DNA from: Acidobacteriota bacterium
Lineage (GTDB): Bacteria > Acidobacteriota > Vicinamibacteria > Vicinamibacterales > CAVVIG01
Direction: 5' to 3'
Length of the DNA: 63,753 nucleotides
Assembly: GCA_016195265.1 (NCBI GenBank)
Contig: JACPZW010000011.1
Span: 1 to 63,753, forward strand
Position numbers and translations under genes: made by a program
Shown here: piece after piece, positions 17,645-26,316 of the stretch
Layout: each line of letters begins with the position of its first letter
How positions within the stretch are numbered: position 1 is the first letter of the stretch
Notes under the pieces: model-generated
Told to the model about the DNA's origin: nothing
The model's input: the letters and a program-made list of their open reading frames with translations, nothing else
Database searches by the model: none

Positions 17645-18994
17645 ATGAGAAGCTCTGCATCGTTTCGCGGCCGTCTTCCGCTGACGTTCATCATCGCCGC
17701 CGTCGCCGCTGTCGTGGCCTGCGGAAGGAACCAGAGCGCACCGACCGCTCCAAGTGCTGCCGCCTCGTCATTGTCAGCCGCGGCGAGTGCATCGACTGTC
17801 ACGCTCGCGGGACCGTCTTCGACGGCTGATTTGGCTCGATGCCTTCAAGGTGCCGGGGGCGCGGCCTGTTTCAGCGCGGCCTCGGCGCTGGCGGGTCCCA
17901 CGGCGAGTGTGACCGCCGCGACCGCGCCGGGCCCGCCGTCTAATCTGCAGTCATCGGTGAACGGGAACACGGTGACGCTGTCATGGACCAAGCCCAGCTC
18001 CGGCGATCCCGTGACGTCTTACGTCCTCGAAGCAGGCAGCGCTTCAGGTTTGGTCGACCTGGCGAATTTCAATACGGGAAACACCCAGACGAGCCTCACC
18101 GCCCCCGGCGTCACCAACGGCGTGTACTACGTTCGCGTGCGCGCCGTGAGCGGCGGACCGTTCACACTCGGCGGGACGAGCCCCCCGTCCAACGAAGTGA
18201 TCGTCACCGTCGGGTCGACGGGAGGATGTCCGACCGCGCCGCGCTCGCTGAATGTCGTGTCGCAGAGCGCCGGGACCATCAAGCTCACGTGGCTGGCGCC
18301 GTCTTCCGGCACGCCGACGTCGTACGTCATTGTCGCCGGGTCGGCGCCCGGTTTGTCGAACCTCGCCAACTTCGATACCGGAAGCACGGCCACCAGTCTC
18401 GACGTCGGCAATGTGCCCGCCGGCTCGTATTACGTGCGCGTCTACGCGAAGGGGAGCGGCTGCGGTTTGAGCGCCGCGTCCAACGAGGTCCTGGTGTTCG
18501 TCGTCGGCGTCACCGGTGACGTCCAGGTGAGCGTGGCCTGGGATGCAGCGAGCGATCTCGACCTTCACGTCGTGGAGCCGCTATACGACGAGGAAATCTA
18601 TTGGGGCAACCAGTCTTCGCGAAGCGGCGGCCAACTCGAGGTGGACTCGAATGGAGACTGCGTCATCGACGGCCGGCAGATTGAGAGCATTCGTTGGGCG
18701 GGCAGCGCGCCGACCGGCACCTATAAGGTTCGTGTGGACTACTACCGGAGTTGCGGCGTGGCGCGGACGAACTACGTCGTGACGGTGAGCAACCGCCCGA
18801 ACGCCCCACAGACCTTTTCGGGATTCTTCACCGGCGACGGAGACAAGGGCGGGCTGGGAAGCGGCACGTTGATTACGTCCTTCATCCACTTCCGCTCGCA
18901 GTCCACCATCAATGAAACTGCCGCGCCGGTGTTCCGGGCGCCACAGCCGTTCATGCCGTCGGCTGCCAAGCTGAAGGGGAGCGGCAGCCGGTAA
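17645..18994 (+). CDS. Lipoprotein with two FN3-like domains and a YfaP/DUF2135-like domain
   Basis: A protein of 449 residues. The signal ends in a lipobox (VVAC, Cys26), followed by a Ser/Ala/Thr linker. Two fibronectin type III-like domains follow (PGPPSNLQSSVNGNTVTLSW, about 98-190; PTAPRSLNVVSQSAGTIKLTW, about 197-282). A C-terminal domain has VSVAWDAASDLDLHVVEP, EIYWGNQSSRSGGQLEVD and GTYKVRVDYY, matching the YfaP (DUF2135) pattern of a metal- or ligand-binding beta-sandwich. Probably attached to the outer membrane and extracellular-facing. It sits between the two M4 peptidases with gaps of 18 and 42 bases, which suggests a shared task such as substrate binding. Confidence 0.82.
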   Translation: MRSSASFRGRLPLTFIIAAVAAVVACGRNQSAPTAPSAAASSLSAAASASTVTLAGPSSTADLARCLQGAGGAACFSAASALAGPTASVTAATAPGPPSNLQSSVNGNTVTLSWTKPSSGDPVTSYVLEAGSASGLVDLANFNTGNTQTSLTAPGVTNGVYYVRVRAVSGGPFTLGGTSPPSNEVIVTVGSTGGCPTAPRSLNVVSQSAGTIKLTWLAPSSGTPTSYVIVAGSAPGLSNLANFDTGSTATSLDVGNVPAGSYYVRVYAKGSGCGLSAASNEVLVFVVGVTGDVQVSVAWDAASDLDLHVVEPLYDEEIYWGNQSSRSGGQLEVDSNGDCVIDGRQIESIRWAGSAPTGTYKVRVDYYRSCGVARTNYVVTVSNRPNAPQTFSGFFTGDGDKGGLGSGTLITSFIHFRSQSTINETAAPVFRAPQPFMPSAAKLKGSGSR

Positions 18995-19036
18995 CGGCAC
19001 GTCCGGCGGCCAGCCGGGTCACAAGGAGGGTGAGCT

Positions 19037-21091
19037 GTGCGACCTGCATTCCGATTCGCGATTCGGACAGCGTCAACGGTCCTTCTGTGCCTGCTCCTGG
19101 TAAACGAGGCCACGGCGCAGGGGCGGGCAATGGCCGTTGCCGTCACGCGCGCCGACGGAAACGACTTGCGAGCGTGGGACCAGCAACTGGACCAGATGAT
19201 TCGCGATCGGGACCTGCGGGTGCGTGAGGTGCAGCCGGACGCATTCGTGGCGGCACGCCAGCATGAGCGGCTCGATCAGTACTATCGCGGTGTGCGGATC
19301 TTCGGAGGCGATCTGACACGGCAGATATCGATTGACGGCACGGTCTCAATCTTCGGGCTCGTGCACGCTGGAATAGATCTGGATGCCTCGCCGAGGATCG
19401 CGGCCGAGGCGGCACGTCAATCGATCGTAAGCGCCGTGTCCGGGCAAGCTTTGGACGTAGCGCCTGAACTCGGCGTGCTGCCTCTCTCCGATGGGTACCA
19501 CTTGGCCTACCGCGGGCGGGTGCGGCGCGATCTCGAGCCGGTGATTGTCTATGTCGATGCCAATACTGGCGCCCTGCTTCAGACCCATAGCGAGTTCATC
19601 TACGAAGTCGGCCTCGGGAAAGGAACGTTCGGCGACAGCAAGAAACTCAGCACGACATCAGTGTCTGGCACCTTCCTCGCCGATGACCGGCTGCGGCCTG
19701 CTGAGATTACGACCTATGACATGAAAGGGAATCTGTCGCGCACTCAGGCCATTGTCGCGGGAACGCAATCCCTGGCCGCCGCTGACATGGCCAGCAGCAC
19801 GAATAACGACAACTGGTCGGACCCCACAGTCGTCGACGCCCATGTGTATGCGGGGTGGTACTACGACTACATTTTCAAGCGCTTCGGCCGGCGCGGCATT
19901 GATGGTCGCGACCGGAGGATGTCCCTCATCACCCATCCGGCATCGCTTTCCAGCATCTCGACGGCTTCGTTGAGCATCCTCGGCACGTATTACGTCAACG
20001 CGTTCAACTGTCTCGCGTGTGCGGGTGGAAACGGCGTCGTGGTGTTCGGCGAGGGTGCGCCGACCGGATTCGCTGGGCCGGGCGTTCAGATAAAACCGTT
20101 TTCAGCGGCGTTCGACGTCGTCGCGCACGAATTGACACATGGAATCACGGGGGCGACCGCCGGACTGAATTTTTTTCCCTTCAGCGAGGCCGGCGGGTTG
20201 GACGAAGGGTTCTCGGACATCTTCGGCGTGTCGACCGCCTTCTTCTTTGAACCGGTGCGAACGAGTCCGCTTCCAGCCAGCTACCTACTGGGGAGAGATG
20301 TCACCGTTCCCGGAGGTGCATTTCTGCCTGCCGCCGTACAACTGGGCGCGCCTGGCTATATCGCCCGGTCACTCAGCGACCCGTCGCAGACTGGTAATCC
20401 CGACCATTATTCACTGCGGGGGACGGAACGCCATTTCAACGCCACCATTCTGAGCCACGCCTTCTATCTTGCGATAGAAGGAGGCACGAACCGCACGTCA
20501 AGACTGTCGGTGCAAGGTGTCGGCGCCGGCAATCGCGATCAGATCGAAAAGGTCTTCTTTCGTGCGCTCACGGTCCTGCTGCCCTCGAATGCGAACTTCG
20601 CGCTCGCGCGAGCGGCGACGCTTCAGGCCGCTCGCGATCTCTATGGAGCCGGTGGGACCGTCGAGCGCGCGGTGACCCAGGCGTGGGACGCGGTCGGCGT
20701 GCAGCCGCGGACCGTGCCGACGGCCGCAGTCACGACGGTTCCGACGACGGCGACAGACTGTCCGGGCGTGTCGCAACCCAGCTGGGGGGCATTCGGGACC
20801 GTTTCGGCCGGTAGCTCGAACCTTTCGATCAGCCTGTGGCAAATCGACCTCTTCGATGCGGTGGGCTCGCGCTTGCTCTCGATCCCGGAGAGCAGCGCGG
20901 CCTTCGGGTCGCTTTTCAATCAGTGCGGGCCGGGGAGCAGCAGGATTCAAGCCCAGACGGACGCCTGCGCGGCTCTGTGCATCGGTCTTGACGGGCTCCG
21001 CAGCGGTGCCGTGCAGTTTTCGTTCACGGCGATAGACGATGCCGGTCGAACGCTGAACTTCAATACGCCCCGGGTCGCGTTGGCGCGGTAG
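19037..21091 (+). CDS. Secreted M4 metallopeptidase, second copy with C-terminal extension
   Basis: A protein of 684 residues, paralogous over its first about 550 residues to the peptidase at 15237 (shared RVFGGDLTRQ-type FTP segment, YDYIFKRFGRRGID, IEGG.NRTS, NREQIEK-like). Active-site HELTH is at 364-368 with the third ligand Glu390 (GGLDEGFSD). After the catalytic domain a Thr/Pro/Val linker leads to about 110 residues with four or more cysteines (DCPG, QCGP, DACAALC), possibly a disulfide-bonded binding domain. The GTG start follows AGGAGGG. The signal peptide is MRPAFRFAIRTASTVLLCLL with cleavage near ATAQ. Confidence 0.91.
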   Translation: MRPAFRFAIRTASTVLLCLLLVNEATAQGRAMAVAVTRADGNDLRAWDQQLDQMIRDRDLRVREVQPDAFVAARQHERLDQYYRGVRIFGGDLTRQISIDGTVSIFGLVHAGIDLDASPRIAAEAARQSIVSAVSGQALDVAPELGVLPLSDGYHLAYRGRVRRDLEPVIVYVDANTGALLQTHSEFIYEVGLGKGTFGDSKKLSTTSVSGTFLADDRLRPAEITTYDMKGNLSRTQAIVAGTQSLAAADMASSTNNDNWSDPTVVDAHVYAGWYYDYIFKRFGRRGIDGRDRRMSLITHPASLSSISTASLSILGTYYVNAFNCLACAGGNGVVVFGEGAPTGFAGPGVQIKPFSAAFDVVAHELTHGITGATAGLNFFPFSEAGGLDEGFSDIFGVSTAFFFEPVRTSPLPASYLLGRDVTVPGGAFLPAAVQLGAPGYIARSLSDPSQTGNPDHYSLRGTERHFNATILSHAFYLAIEGGTNRTSRLSVQGVGAGNRDQIEKVFFRALTVLLPSNANFALARAATLQAARDLYGAGGTVERAVTQAWDAVGVQPRTVPTAAVTTVPTTATDCPGVSQPSWGAFGTVSAGSSNLSISLWQIDLFDAVGSRLLSIPESSAAFGSLFNQCGPGSSRIQAQTDACAALCIGLDGLRSGAVQFSFTAIDDAGRTLNFNTPRVALAR

Positions 21092-21112
21092 GACGCCGCG
21101 TGAGGAGGATGT

Positions 21113-21595
21113 GTGAGGTACCAAGGAAGGGCACAGCAGGTTGTCGCGTCGATCGGGTTGGTGTGCGCGCTCGCCCTGACAGGCTGGAGCTGCGGCGGTG
21201 CCACGTCCACTTCTCCCACCTCCACGACGGTCCCCTCGAGCACGTCACCATCGGCGAAACTGCTGGGAACGTGGAGTCTGACGTTTACCATCTCCGCCCT
21301 TGCCGGTGCGCAGACCAACGTCTACCACTTCACGGTGATCCAGCAAGTCTCGGGAGTTGACGCGGCGATGGACCTCACGATCAATGGGCACTTCGGAGCC
21401 TTCGGCTATTACGATAACAGTGCAGGGAACTTCGTCATCCGGGATTCAGGCAACGTAGGCAACCCGCAAGACTTGACCTTCACATTCAGCTTTACCGGAA
21501 CCGACTCGGTTTCTGGTTGCCTGTACGCGTTCGCCAAGGGTTCCAGTAACCTCGGCCAGTGCCATGCGATGACAGGGGTTCGAACTGCCGGCTAG
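21113..21595 (+). CDS. Small probable lipoprotein, unknown
   Basis: A protein of 160 residues with an N-terminal hydrophobic segment (SIGLVCALALTG) and a Cys27 in an atypical lipobox (GWSC), a Ser/Thr linker, and a beta-rich domain beginning LLGTWSLTFTISAL, similar in style to small lipocalin-like extracytoplasmic domains. The GTG start follows AGGAGG at 21103-21108. Last gene of the M4 peptidase operon, 21 bases after the second peptidase. Its TAG overlaps the TAG of the convergent glycosyltransferase (shared CTAG at 21592-21595). Function unknown. Confidence 0.7.
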   Translation: MRYQGRAQQVVASIGLVCALALTGWSCGGATSTSPTSTTVPSSTSPSAKLLGTWSLTFTISALAGAQTNVYHFTVIQQVSGVDAAMDLTINGHFGAFGYYDNSAGNFVIRDSGNVGNPQDLTFTFSFTGTDSVSGCLYAFAKGSSNLGQCHAMTGVRTAG

Positions 21596-22899
21596 CGCCG
21601 TAGAATGTCGACCTCGACCCCACATCTGCCGGCGATCTCTGTTGCGAGTCCAGAGAAATCCTCGAGGAAATGTTTCGGCAGGGTGGTCACGGCCGGTGCC
21701 GGTCGCGTGGCGGCGGCTGTGATGATGCGGCGATAATCCCCGGCCATCACGTCGAGCGTGTGGTACTCGGCCCAGTACTCGTGGCCCGCGCGGCCGAGGC
21801 TCGTCCGCAGATTCGTGTCGGTCGCGAGCTGCCGCATGGCGCGCAGCAGCGACCCGTCCTCGTCGAGCAGATCGACGCGCAGCGCGACGGTCGACGGGAT
21901 GTCCACCAGGTGCGCGAGGTCGGTGATGACCGTAGGCCGTCCTGCGGCGAGGCACTGCAGCCACGATCCCGAGGTTTCGAGCGCCGTCGGCCAGCGCAGA
22001 CAGAGACACGCGTCGGCCGCCGCCAGATACCCGCCGACGTCGTCATCCTCGACATAGCCGGTGACGAAGATCCGATCGGCGACCCCGGTCGCTTCGACCT
22101 CCTGAGCAAGCGACGGATAGTCCGACGCGTCGCCCGCGAGCAGCAGGCGCGCGTCACGGTCCCCAGGGCCGCCGCGCACGAGCGACGAGAACGCGCGGAG
22201 GATCGCGGCGATCCGCTTCGCCTCGGTGATCTTGCCGAACGCCGCGAACAGCGTGCCCGCGTCGGGCACGCGCATCGTCGCGCGCACGCGCGCGCGCAGC
22301 GCGGGGCTCGTCTCGAGCGGCGGCTTGCCGAGGTGAATGGCCTCGATGGCCACGCCCGGGAACGCGTCGCGCAAGTCGACGGCGACGCGCGGGTTGTGGA
22401 CGGCGACCAGCCGCGCGGTCTGCAGCGGGACGCGCAGCATCGAGTAGAAGTAATAGATCGGCCCGCCGAGGCCCTGCACGACGTAGTCGGCGAACGCGGG
22501 CGGCGCGTCCGGATGGTCGTACTGAAACTCGCGCCGGTAGTCATCCGCCCGTCCGGTGCTCAGGAGCTGCCGTGCCCGCGCGTGATGCAGCGTCGGGTCG
22601 TGGACGACGACGAACCCGGGATACGGCGCGAGGTACGCCCAGAGGTAGTCGTGAGCGGGCGAGTTGCCGAGCTGGTAGACGACCAGGTCGTACGGCTCGC
22701 GGCGGTGTTTCCAGACGAAGTCGTGCGCGCTGAACGTCCTGGGGACGGGAGTCGCCTGATGCCCCCTGCGGACGCCCGTGCCCACGTCGACGAACCGATC
22801 GATGGCGTAGTCGCGGTCCAGGATCGCCAGGAGATCAGCGTTGTCCGTCGCGATGCCGGAGCGGATCGGCGGCAGGGGAGCGAACCAGGCGAGGCGCAT
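21592..22899 (-). CDS. Glycosyltransferase, GT4-like
   Basis: A 435-residue GT-B-fold glycosyltransferase. The N-terminus MRLAWFAPLPPIRSGIATDNADLL is the usual opening of GT4-like enzymes. The C-terminal half holds FAAFGKITEAKRIAAILRAF, LLLAGDASDYPSL, GYVEDDDVGGYLAAADACLCLRWPTALETSG (nucleotide-sugar site with the family's E residue) and the terminal helices. The ATG at 22899 is preferred because the fold begins there; an upstream frame adds 11 residues. No other polysaccharide genes lie next to it except gmhA within the nuo operon. Donor and acceptor are unknown. Confidence 0.88.
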   Translation of the reverse strand: MRLAWFAPLPPIRSGIATDNADLLAILDRDYAIDRFVDVGTGVRRGHQATPVPRTFSAHDFVWKHRREPYDLVVYQLGNSPAHDYLWAYLAPYPGFVVVHDPTLHHARARQLLSTGRADDYRREFQYDHPDAPPAFADYVVQGLGGPIYYFYSMLRVPLQTARLVAVHNPRVAVDLRDAFPGVAIEAIHLGKPPLETSPALRARVRATMRVPDAGTLFAAFGKITEAKRIAAILRAFSSLVRGGPGDRDARLLLAGDASDYPSLAQEVEATGVADRIFVTGYVEDDDVGGYLAAADACLCLRWPTALETSGSWLQCLAAGRPTVITDLAHLVDIPSTVALRVDLLDEDGSLLRAMRQLATDTNLRTSLGRAGHEYWAEYHTLDVMAGDYRRIITAAATRPAPAVTTLPKHFLEDFSGLATEIAGRCGVEVDILRR

Positions 22900-22986
22900 A
22901 GTCGCTAGTATCGACCATCCCTGTGCTAGCATGAGGTTCGGCTTGGGAAATCGTTCACAAGCCCTGCGAGTCGAGACTCACCACCC

Positions 22987-23376
22987 ATGCAAGGTTGGCT
23001 TTCCATCCTCATCATGATCGCGCTCGGCGCGGGCTTCGCGCTGATTTCGGTCCTGCTGTCCGGCGTGCTCGGCCCGAGCAAGCCCTCGGCCGAGAAGTCG
23101 GCCCCCTACGAGTGCGGCATGCCGCCGGTCGGGGACGCGCGCGAACGCCAGTCGGTGAAGTTCTACCTGGTGGCGATGATCTTCCTGCTCTTCGACATCG
23201 AAGTGGCTTTCCTGTATCCGTGGGCGATGGCGCTGCGCGGGCTCGGGTGGAACGGCTTCGCCCAGGTCGTGTTGTTCATGGCGCTGCTGCTGGCCGGTTA
23301 CGTCTACGTCTGGCGCAAGGGCGCGCTGGACTGGGGCAATGAAAAAACCGAGAGAGCGAGAAAACTGAGAACTTAG
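22987..23376 (+). CDS. nuoA: NADH-quinone oxidoreductase subunit A
   Basis: A 129-residue membrane subunit of complex I with three transmembrane helices. Family motifs ECGMPPVGDARERQSVKFYLVAM and FLLFDIEVAFLYPWA are intact. First gene of the nuo operon. The last six codons and the TAG stop are built from a GAAAACT heptamer array (23360-23401), so the C-terminus (ARKLRT) is repeat-derived. Confidence 0.97.
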   Translation: MQGWLSILIMIALGAGFALISVLLSGVLGPSKPSAEKSAPYECGMPPVGDARERQSVKFYLVAMIFLLFDIEVAFLYPWAMALRGLGWNGFAQVVLFMALLLAGYVYVWRKGALDWGNEKTERARKLRT

Positions 23377-23401
23377 AAGTGAAAACTGAAAACTGAAAAC
23401 T
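23360..23401. repeat. GAAAACT heptamer array across the nuoA stop codon
   Basis: Six contiguous heptamers: GAAAACT, GAGAACT, TAGAAGT and three GAAAACT. The third provides the nuoA stop TAG. The array fills most of the 47-base gap to nuoB. Confidence 0.92.
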
Positions 23402-23423
23402 GCGAGCTGCCGAGAGCTTCGTT

Positions 23424-23894
23424 ATGGGTCTTGAATCCGAATTCGAAATTCCCGTCCTGACGACGAGCGTCGAAAAGATGGTCCAGTGGGCGCGCCGCTC
23501 GTCCATCTGGCCCGTGACGTTCGGCCTGGCGTGCTGCGCCATCGAGATGATGGCGATGAGCTGCTCGCGCTACGACATCGCGCGCTTCGGCGCCGAAGTC
23601 TTCCGGGGCAGCCCGCGCCAGTCGGACCTGATGATCGTCGCCGGCCGCCTGTCGCGGAAGATGGCGCCGGCGCTGCGCCGCATCTACGACCAGATGCCGG
23701 AGCCGAAGTGGGTCATTTCGATGGGCGCCTGCGCCTCGATCGGCGGCGTCTTCGACAACTACGCGCTCGTGCAGGGCGTCGATCAGATCGTGCCGGTCGA
23801 CGTCTATGTGCCCGGCTGTCCGCCCCGTCCCGAATCCCTCATCTACGGCATCGTCCAGCTCCAGCGGAAGATCGCTTTGCAGAAGCTCGCATAA
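23424..23894 (+). CDS. nuoB: NADH-quinone oxidoreductase subunit B (N2 cluster)
   Basis: A 156-residue peripheral-arm subunit that holds the terminal [4Fe-4S] cluster N2. Ligands are seen in [19 protein letters not shown] (adjacent Cys pair and the spaced Cys), and in MGACAS and [11 protein letters not shown]. Length is typical of the short form. It is separated from nuoC by only 4 bases. Confidence 0.97.
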   Translation: MGLESEFEIPVLTTSVEKMVQWARRSSIWPVTFGLACCAIEMMAMSCSRYDIARFGAEVFRGSPRQSDLMIVAGRLSRKMAPALRRIYDQMPEPKWVISMGACASIGGVFDNYALVQGVDQIVPVDVYVPGCPPRPESLIYGIVQLQRKIALQKLA

Positions 23895-23898
23895 ATAG

Positions 23899-24456
23899 AT
23901 GGATCCCGAGGCGCTCGTCGCATCGCTTCAAGTCGCCGCTCCCGGCGCGCAAATCGAGCGCGCGGCCAGCGTCGATCGCCAGACGACGATCTACGTGTCG
24001 CGCGACGAGGCGCCGGCGATCCTGCGCGCGCTGCGCGAGCGGCCGGACCTGGCGTTCACGTTCCTCGCGGAGCTGACCGCGGTCGACATCTGGCCGAACG
24101 AGCCGCGCTTCGAGGTGATCTACGTGCTCGTGTCGTTCGCGCACCGCGCCAGACTGCGGATCAAGGTCCGGCTGCACGGCACCGATCCCCACATCGCGAC
24201 GGCGTGCGGCATCTGGCCCGCGGCGAACTGGCTCGAGCGCGAAGTCTGGGATCTGTTCGGGATCGCGTTCGACGGCCATCCCGATCCGCGCCGGCTGCTG
24301 ATGCCCGAGGACTGGGACGGCTTTCCGCTGCGCAAGGACTACCCGGTGCAGATCCGCATGACGCCGCGGTCCGACGAAGCGCTGCAGGTGACGGCCGAGG
24401 AGTTCCGCGCCAACGTCATGAAGGATCGGTTGACCCGTGGGCCCCATGGACGCTGA
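23899..24456 (+). CDS. nuoC: NADH-quinone oxidoreductase subunit C
   Basis: A 185-residue 30-kDa-type subunit. The signature EREVWDLFGIAFDGHPDPRRLLMPEDWDGFPLRKDYPV is near residue 115-150. It is not fused to nuoD, as it is in Enterobacteria; instead the isomerase gene gmhA overlaps its 3' end. Confidence 0.96.
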   Translation: MDPEALVASLQVAAPGAQIERAASVDRQTTIYVSRDEAPAILRALRERPDLAFTFLAELTAVDIWPNEPRFEVIYVLVSFAHRARLRIKVRLHGTDPHIATACGIWPAANWLEREVWDLFGIAFDGHPDPRRLLMPEDWDGFPLRKDYPVQIRMTPRSDEALQVTAEEFRANVMKDRLTRGPHGR

Positions 24457-25024
24457 CCCTCGCGCGCTCTTCGACGCGACGCTGGCCAAGACGATCGCGC
24501 TCCACGAGCAGGCGCGGCAGGATCCGGCGCCGGTGCTCGCCGCCGCCGCGGCGGTGATCGAGGCGTTCAAGCACGGCGGCACGCTGCTGCTGTTCGGCAA
24601 CGGTGGCAGCGCGTCGGACGCGCAGCACGTCGCCGCGGAATTCGTCGGCCGCTTTCAGCGGGAGCGCAGGGCGCTGTCGGCGATCGCGCTGACGACGGAC
24701 ACCAGCATCCTCACGGCGATCGGCAACGACTACGCGTTCGACCGCGTGTTCGTGCGGCAGATCCAGGCGCTGGCCCGGCCGGGCGACGTCGCGCTGGGGA
24801 TCAGTACCAGCGGCGGCTCGCCGAACGTCGTCGCCGCCCTCGAAGAAGCGAAGCTGCGCGGCTTGCAGACAATCGCGCTGACGGGGAAGGACGGCGGCGC
24901 GGTCGGCCGCGCGGCGAGCATCCATATAAACGTCCCGTCGGCGTCGACCGCCAGGATTCAGGAAGTGCACCGGACGCTGTTGCACGTGATGTGCGACCTC
25001 GTGGAGAGAAGCCTTGCGGACTGA
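24446..25024 (+). CDS. gmhA: Phosphoheptose isomerase (SIS domain)
   Basis: A 192-residue SIS-domain sedoheptulose-7-phosphate isomerase, the first step of ADP-heptose synthesis for lipopolysaccharide. The motif LLFGNGGSASDAQHVAAEFVGRF and the pair GISTSGGSPNV and SASTARIQEVHRTLLH are diagnostic. ATG 24446 overlaps the nuoC stop by 11 bases; a GTG at 24437 is also possible. Its location inside the nuo operon, between nuoC and nuoD, is odd and suggests insertion by rearrangement with translational coupling retained. Confidence 0.93.
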   Translation: MDADPRALFDATLAKTIALHEQARQDPAPVLAAAAAVIEAFKHGGTLLLFGNGGSASDAQHVAAEFVGRFQRERRALSAIALTTDTSILTAIGNDYAFDRVFVRQIQALARPGDVALGISTSGGSPNVVAALEEAKLRGLQTIALTGKDGGAVGRAASIHINVPSASTARIQEVHRTLLHVMCDLVERSLAD

Positions 25025-25031
25025 AGATATC

Positions 25032-25120
25032 AACCACGGAGGACACTGAGGACACGGAGAAGAGAACGTCGCTCATGTAGGTAGGTTTTCACCTCCGTGT
25101 CCTCCGTGCCCTCTGTGGTT
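25032..25120. repeat. ACGGAGGACAC-type paired-arm hairpin between gmhA and nuoD
   Basis: Arms of 28 nt at 25032-25059 and 25093-25120 are nearly perfect complements (AACCACGGAGGACACTGAGG pairs with CCTCCGTGCCCTCTGTGGTT, two mismatches) with a 33-base loop. It lies inside the operon, so it could act as an attenuator or an RNA-stability element rather than a simple terminator, since no U-tract follows. Confidence 0.88.
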
Positions 25121-25134
25121 ACGCGTTTCTTACG

Positions 25135-26316
25135 ATGCCTGAAATCAAGACAGAAGTGATGACCGTCAACATGGGGCCTCAGCACCCCAGCACGCACGGC
25201 GTGCTGCGGATCGTGCTGGAGCTCGATGGCGAGACGGTGCTGTCCGCCGCGCCGACGATCGGCTACCTCCACACCGGCATCGAGAAGACGACCGAGCAGA
25301 AGAAGTGGCAGCAGGTGATCCCGCTCGTCGAGCGCATGGACTACCTGAGCGCGCAGTCGAACTCGATGGCGTACTGCCTGTCGGTCGAGCAGCTCCTCGG
25401 GATCGAGATTCCCGAGCGCGTGAAGAACATCCGCGTCCTCATCGCCGAGCTGCAGCGCATCAACAGCCATCTGGTCTGGCTGGGGACGCACGGGATGGAA
25501 CTCGGCGCCGTGTCTGTGTTGATGTACTGCTTCCGCGAGCGCGAGCTGCTGCTGAATCTCAACGAGATGCTGGCGGGCTTCCGCATGTTCCCGAGCTACA
25601 TGCGCGTCGGCGGTCTGCGCGAGGACCTGCCCCGCGGCTTCCACGACGCGGTCACGGCATTTCTGGATCGCTTCCTGCCGAAGCTCGACGAGTACGAGGA
25701 TCTGCTGACCAAGAACGAGATCTACGTCGAGCGGACGCAGGGCGTCGGTGTCATCTCGAAAGAGGACGCCGTCGGCTACAGCCTGGTCGGGCCGATCGCG
25801 CGCGCGGCCGGCGTGGACTACGACGTGCGGAAGTACTTCCCGTACCTCGGCTACGACACATACGACTTTGTCGTCCCGACGCAGACGGCAAGCGACGTCT
25901 ACGCGCGATATCTCGTGCGCATCGCCGAGATGAAGGAGAGCGTCAAGATCTGCCGCCAGGCGCTCGATCGGATTCCGCCGGTGGGCGCGTTCGCGATCGA
26001 CGATCCGCGCATCACGCCGCCGCCCAAGGATCGGGTCTACACGGAGATGGAAGCGCTGATTCAGCACTTCCTGATCTATTCGCAGGGGTTCACGGTGCCC
26101 GCCGGCGAGGCGTACGTCCCGGTCGAGGGCCCGCGCGGCGAGCAGGGCTTCTCGATCGTCTCGGACGGCACGAACCGGCCGTGGCGCGTGAAGTCGCGCG
26201 CGCCGTCGCTGCTGGCGTGCCAGGCGCTCGAGCGAATGATCGTCGGCGGGCTGATTGCCGACGTCATCGCCGTGATCGGTTCGATTGACGTCGTGATGGG
26301 AGACGTGGACCGGTGA
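25135..26316 (+). CDS. nuoD: NADH-quinone oxidoreductase subunit D
   Basis: A 393-residue 49-kDa-type subunit lining the quinone site. Visible are VNMGPQHPSTHGVLRIVLELDGE, PTIGYLHTGIEK, the quinone-binding region LIAELQRINSHLVWLGTHGMELGA and the C-terminal GEQGFSIVSDGTNRPWRVKSRAPS with ID at the end. Length is normal for an unfused NuoD. Its stop overlaps the nuoE start as GTGA. Confidence 0.97.
   Translation: MPEIKTEVMTVNMGPQHPSTHGVLRIVLELDGETVLSAAPTIGYLHTGIEKTTEQKKWQQVIPLVERMDYLSAQSNSMAYCLSVEQLLGIEIPERVKNIRVLIAELQRINSHLVWLGTHGMELGAVSVLMYCFRERELLLNLNEMLAGFRMFPSYMRVGGLREDLPRGFHDAVTAFLDRFLPKLDEYEDLLTKNEIYVERTQGVGVISKEDAVGYSLVGPIARAAGVDYDVRKYFPYLGYDTYDFVVPTQTASDVYARYLVRIAEMKESVKICRQALDRIPPVGAFAIDDPRITPPPKDRVYTEMEALIQHFLIYSQGFTVPAGEAYVPVEGPRGEQGFSIVSDGTNRPWRVKSRAPSLLACQALERMIVGGLIADVIAVIGSIDVVMGDVDR

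Noticed and set aside
21574..21590. tRNA T-arm-like string GGGTTCGAACTGCC
   Set aside because: No matching acceptor, D or anticodon arms upstream, and the bases code for the end of the small lipoprotein.
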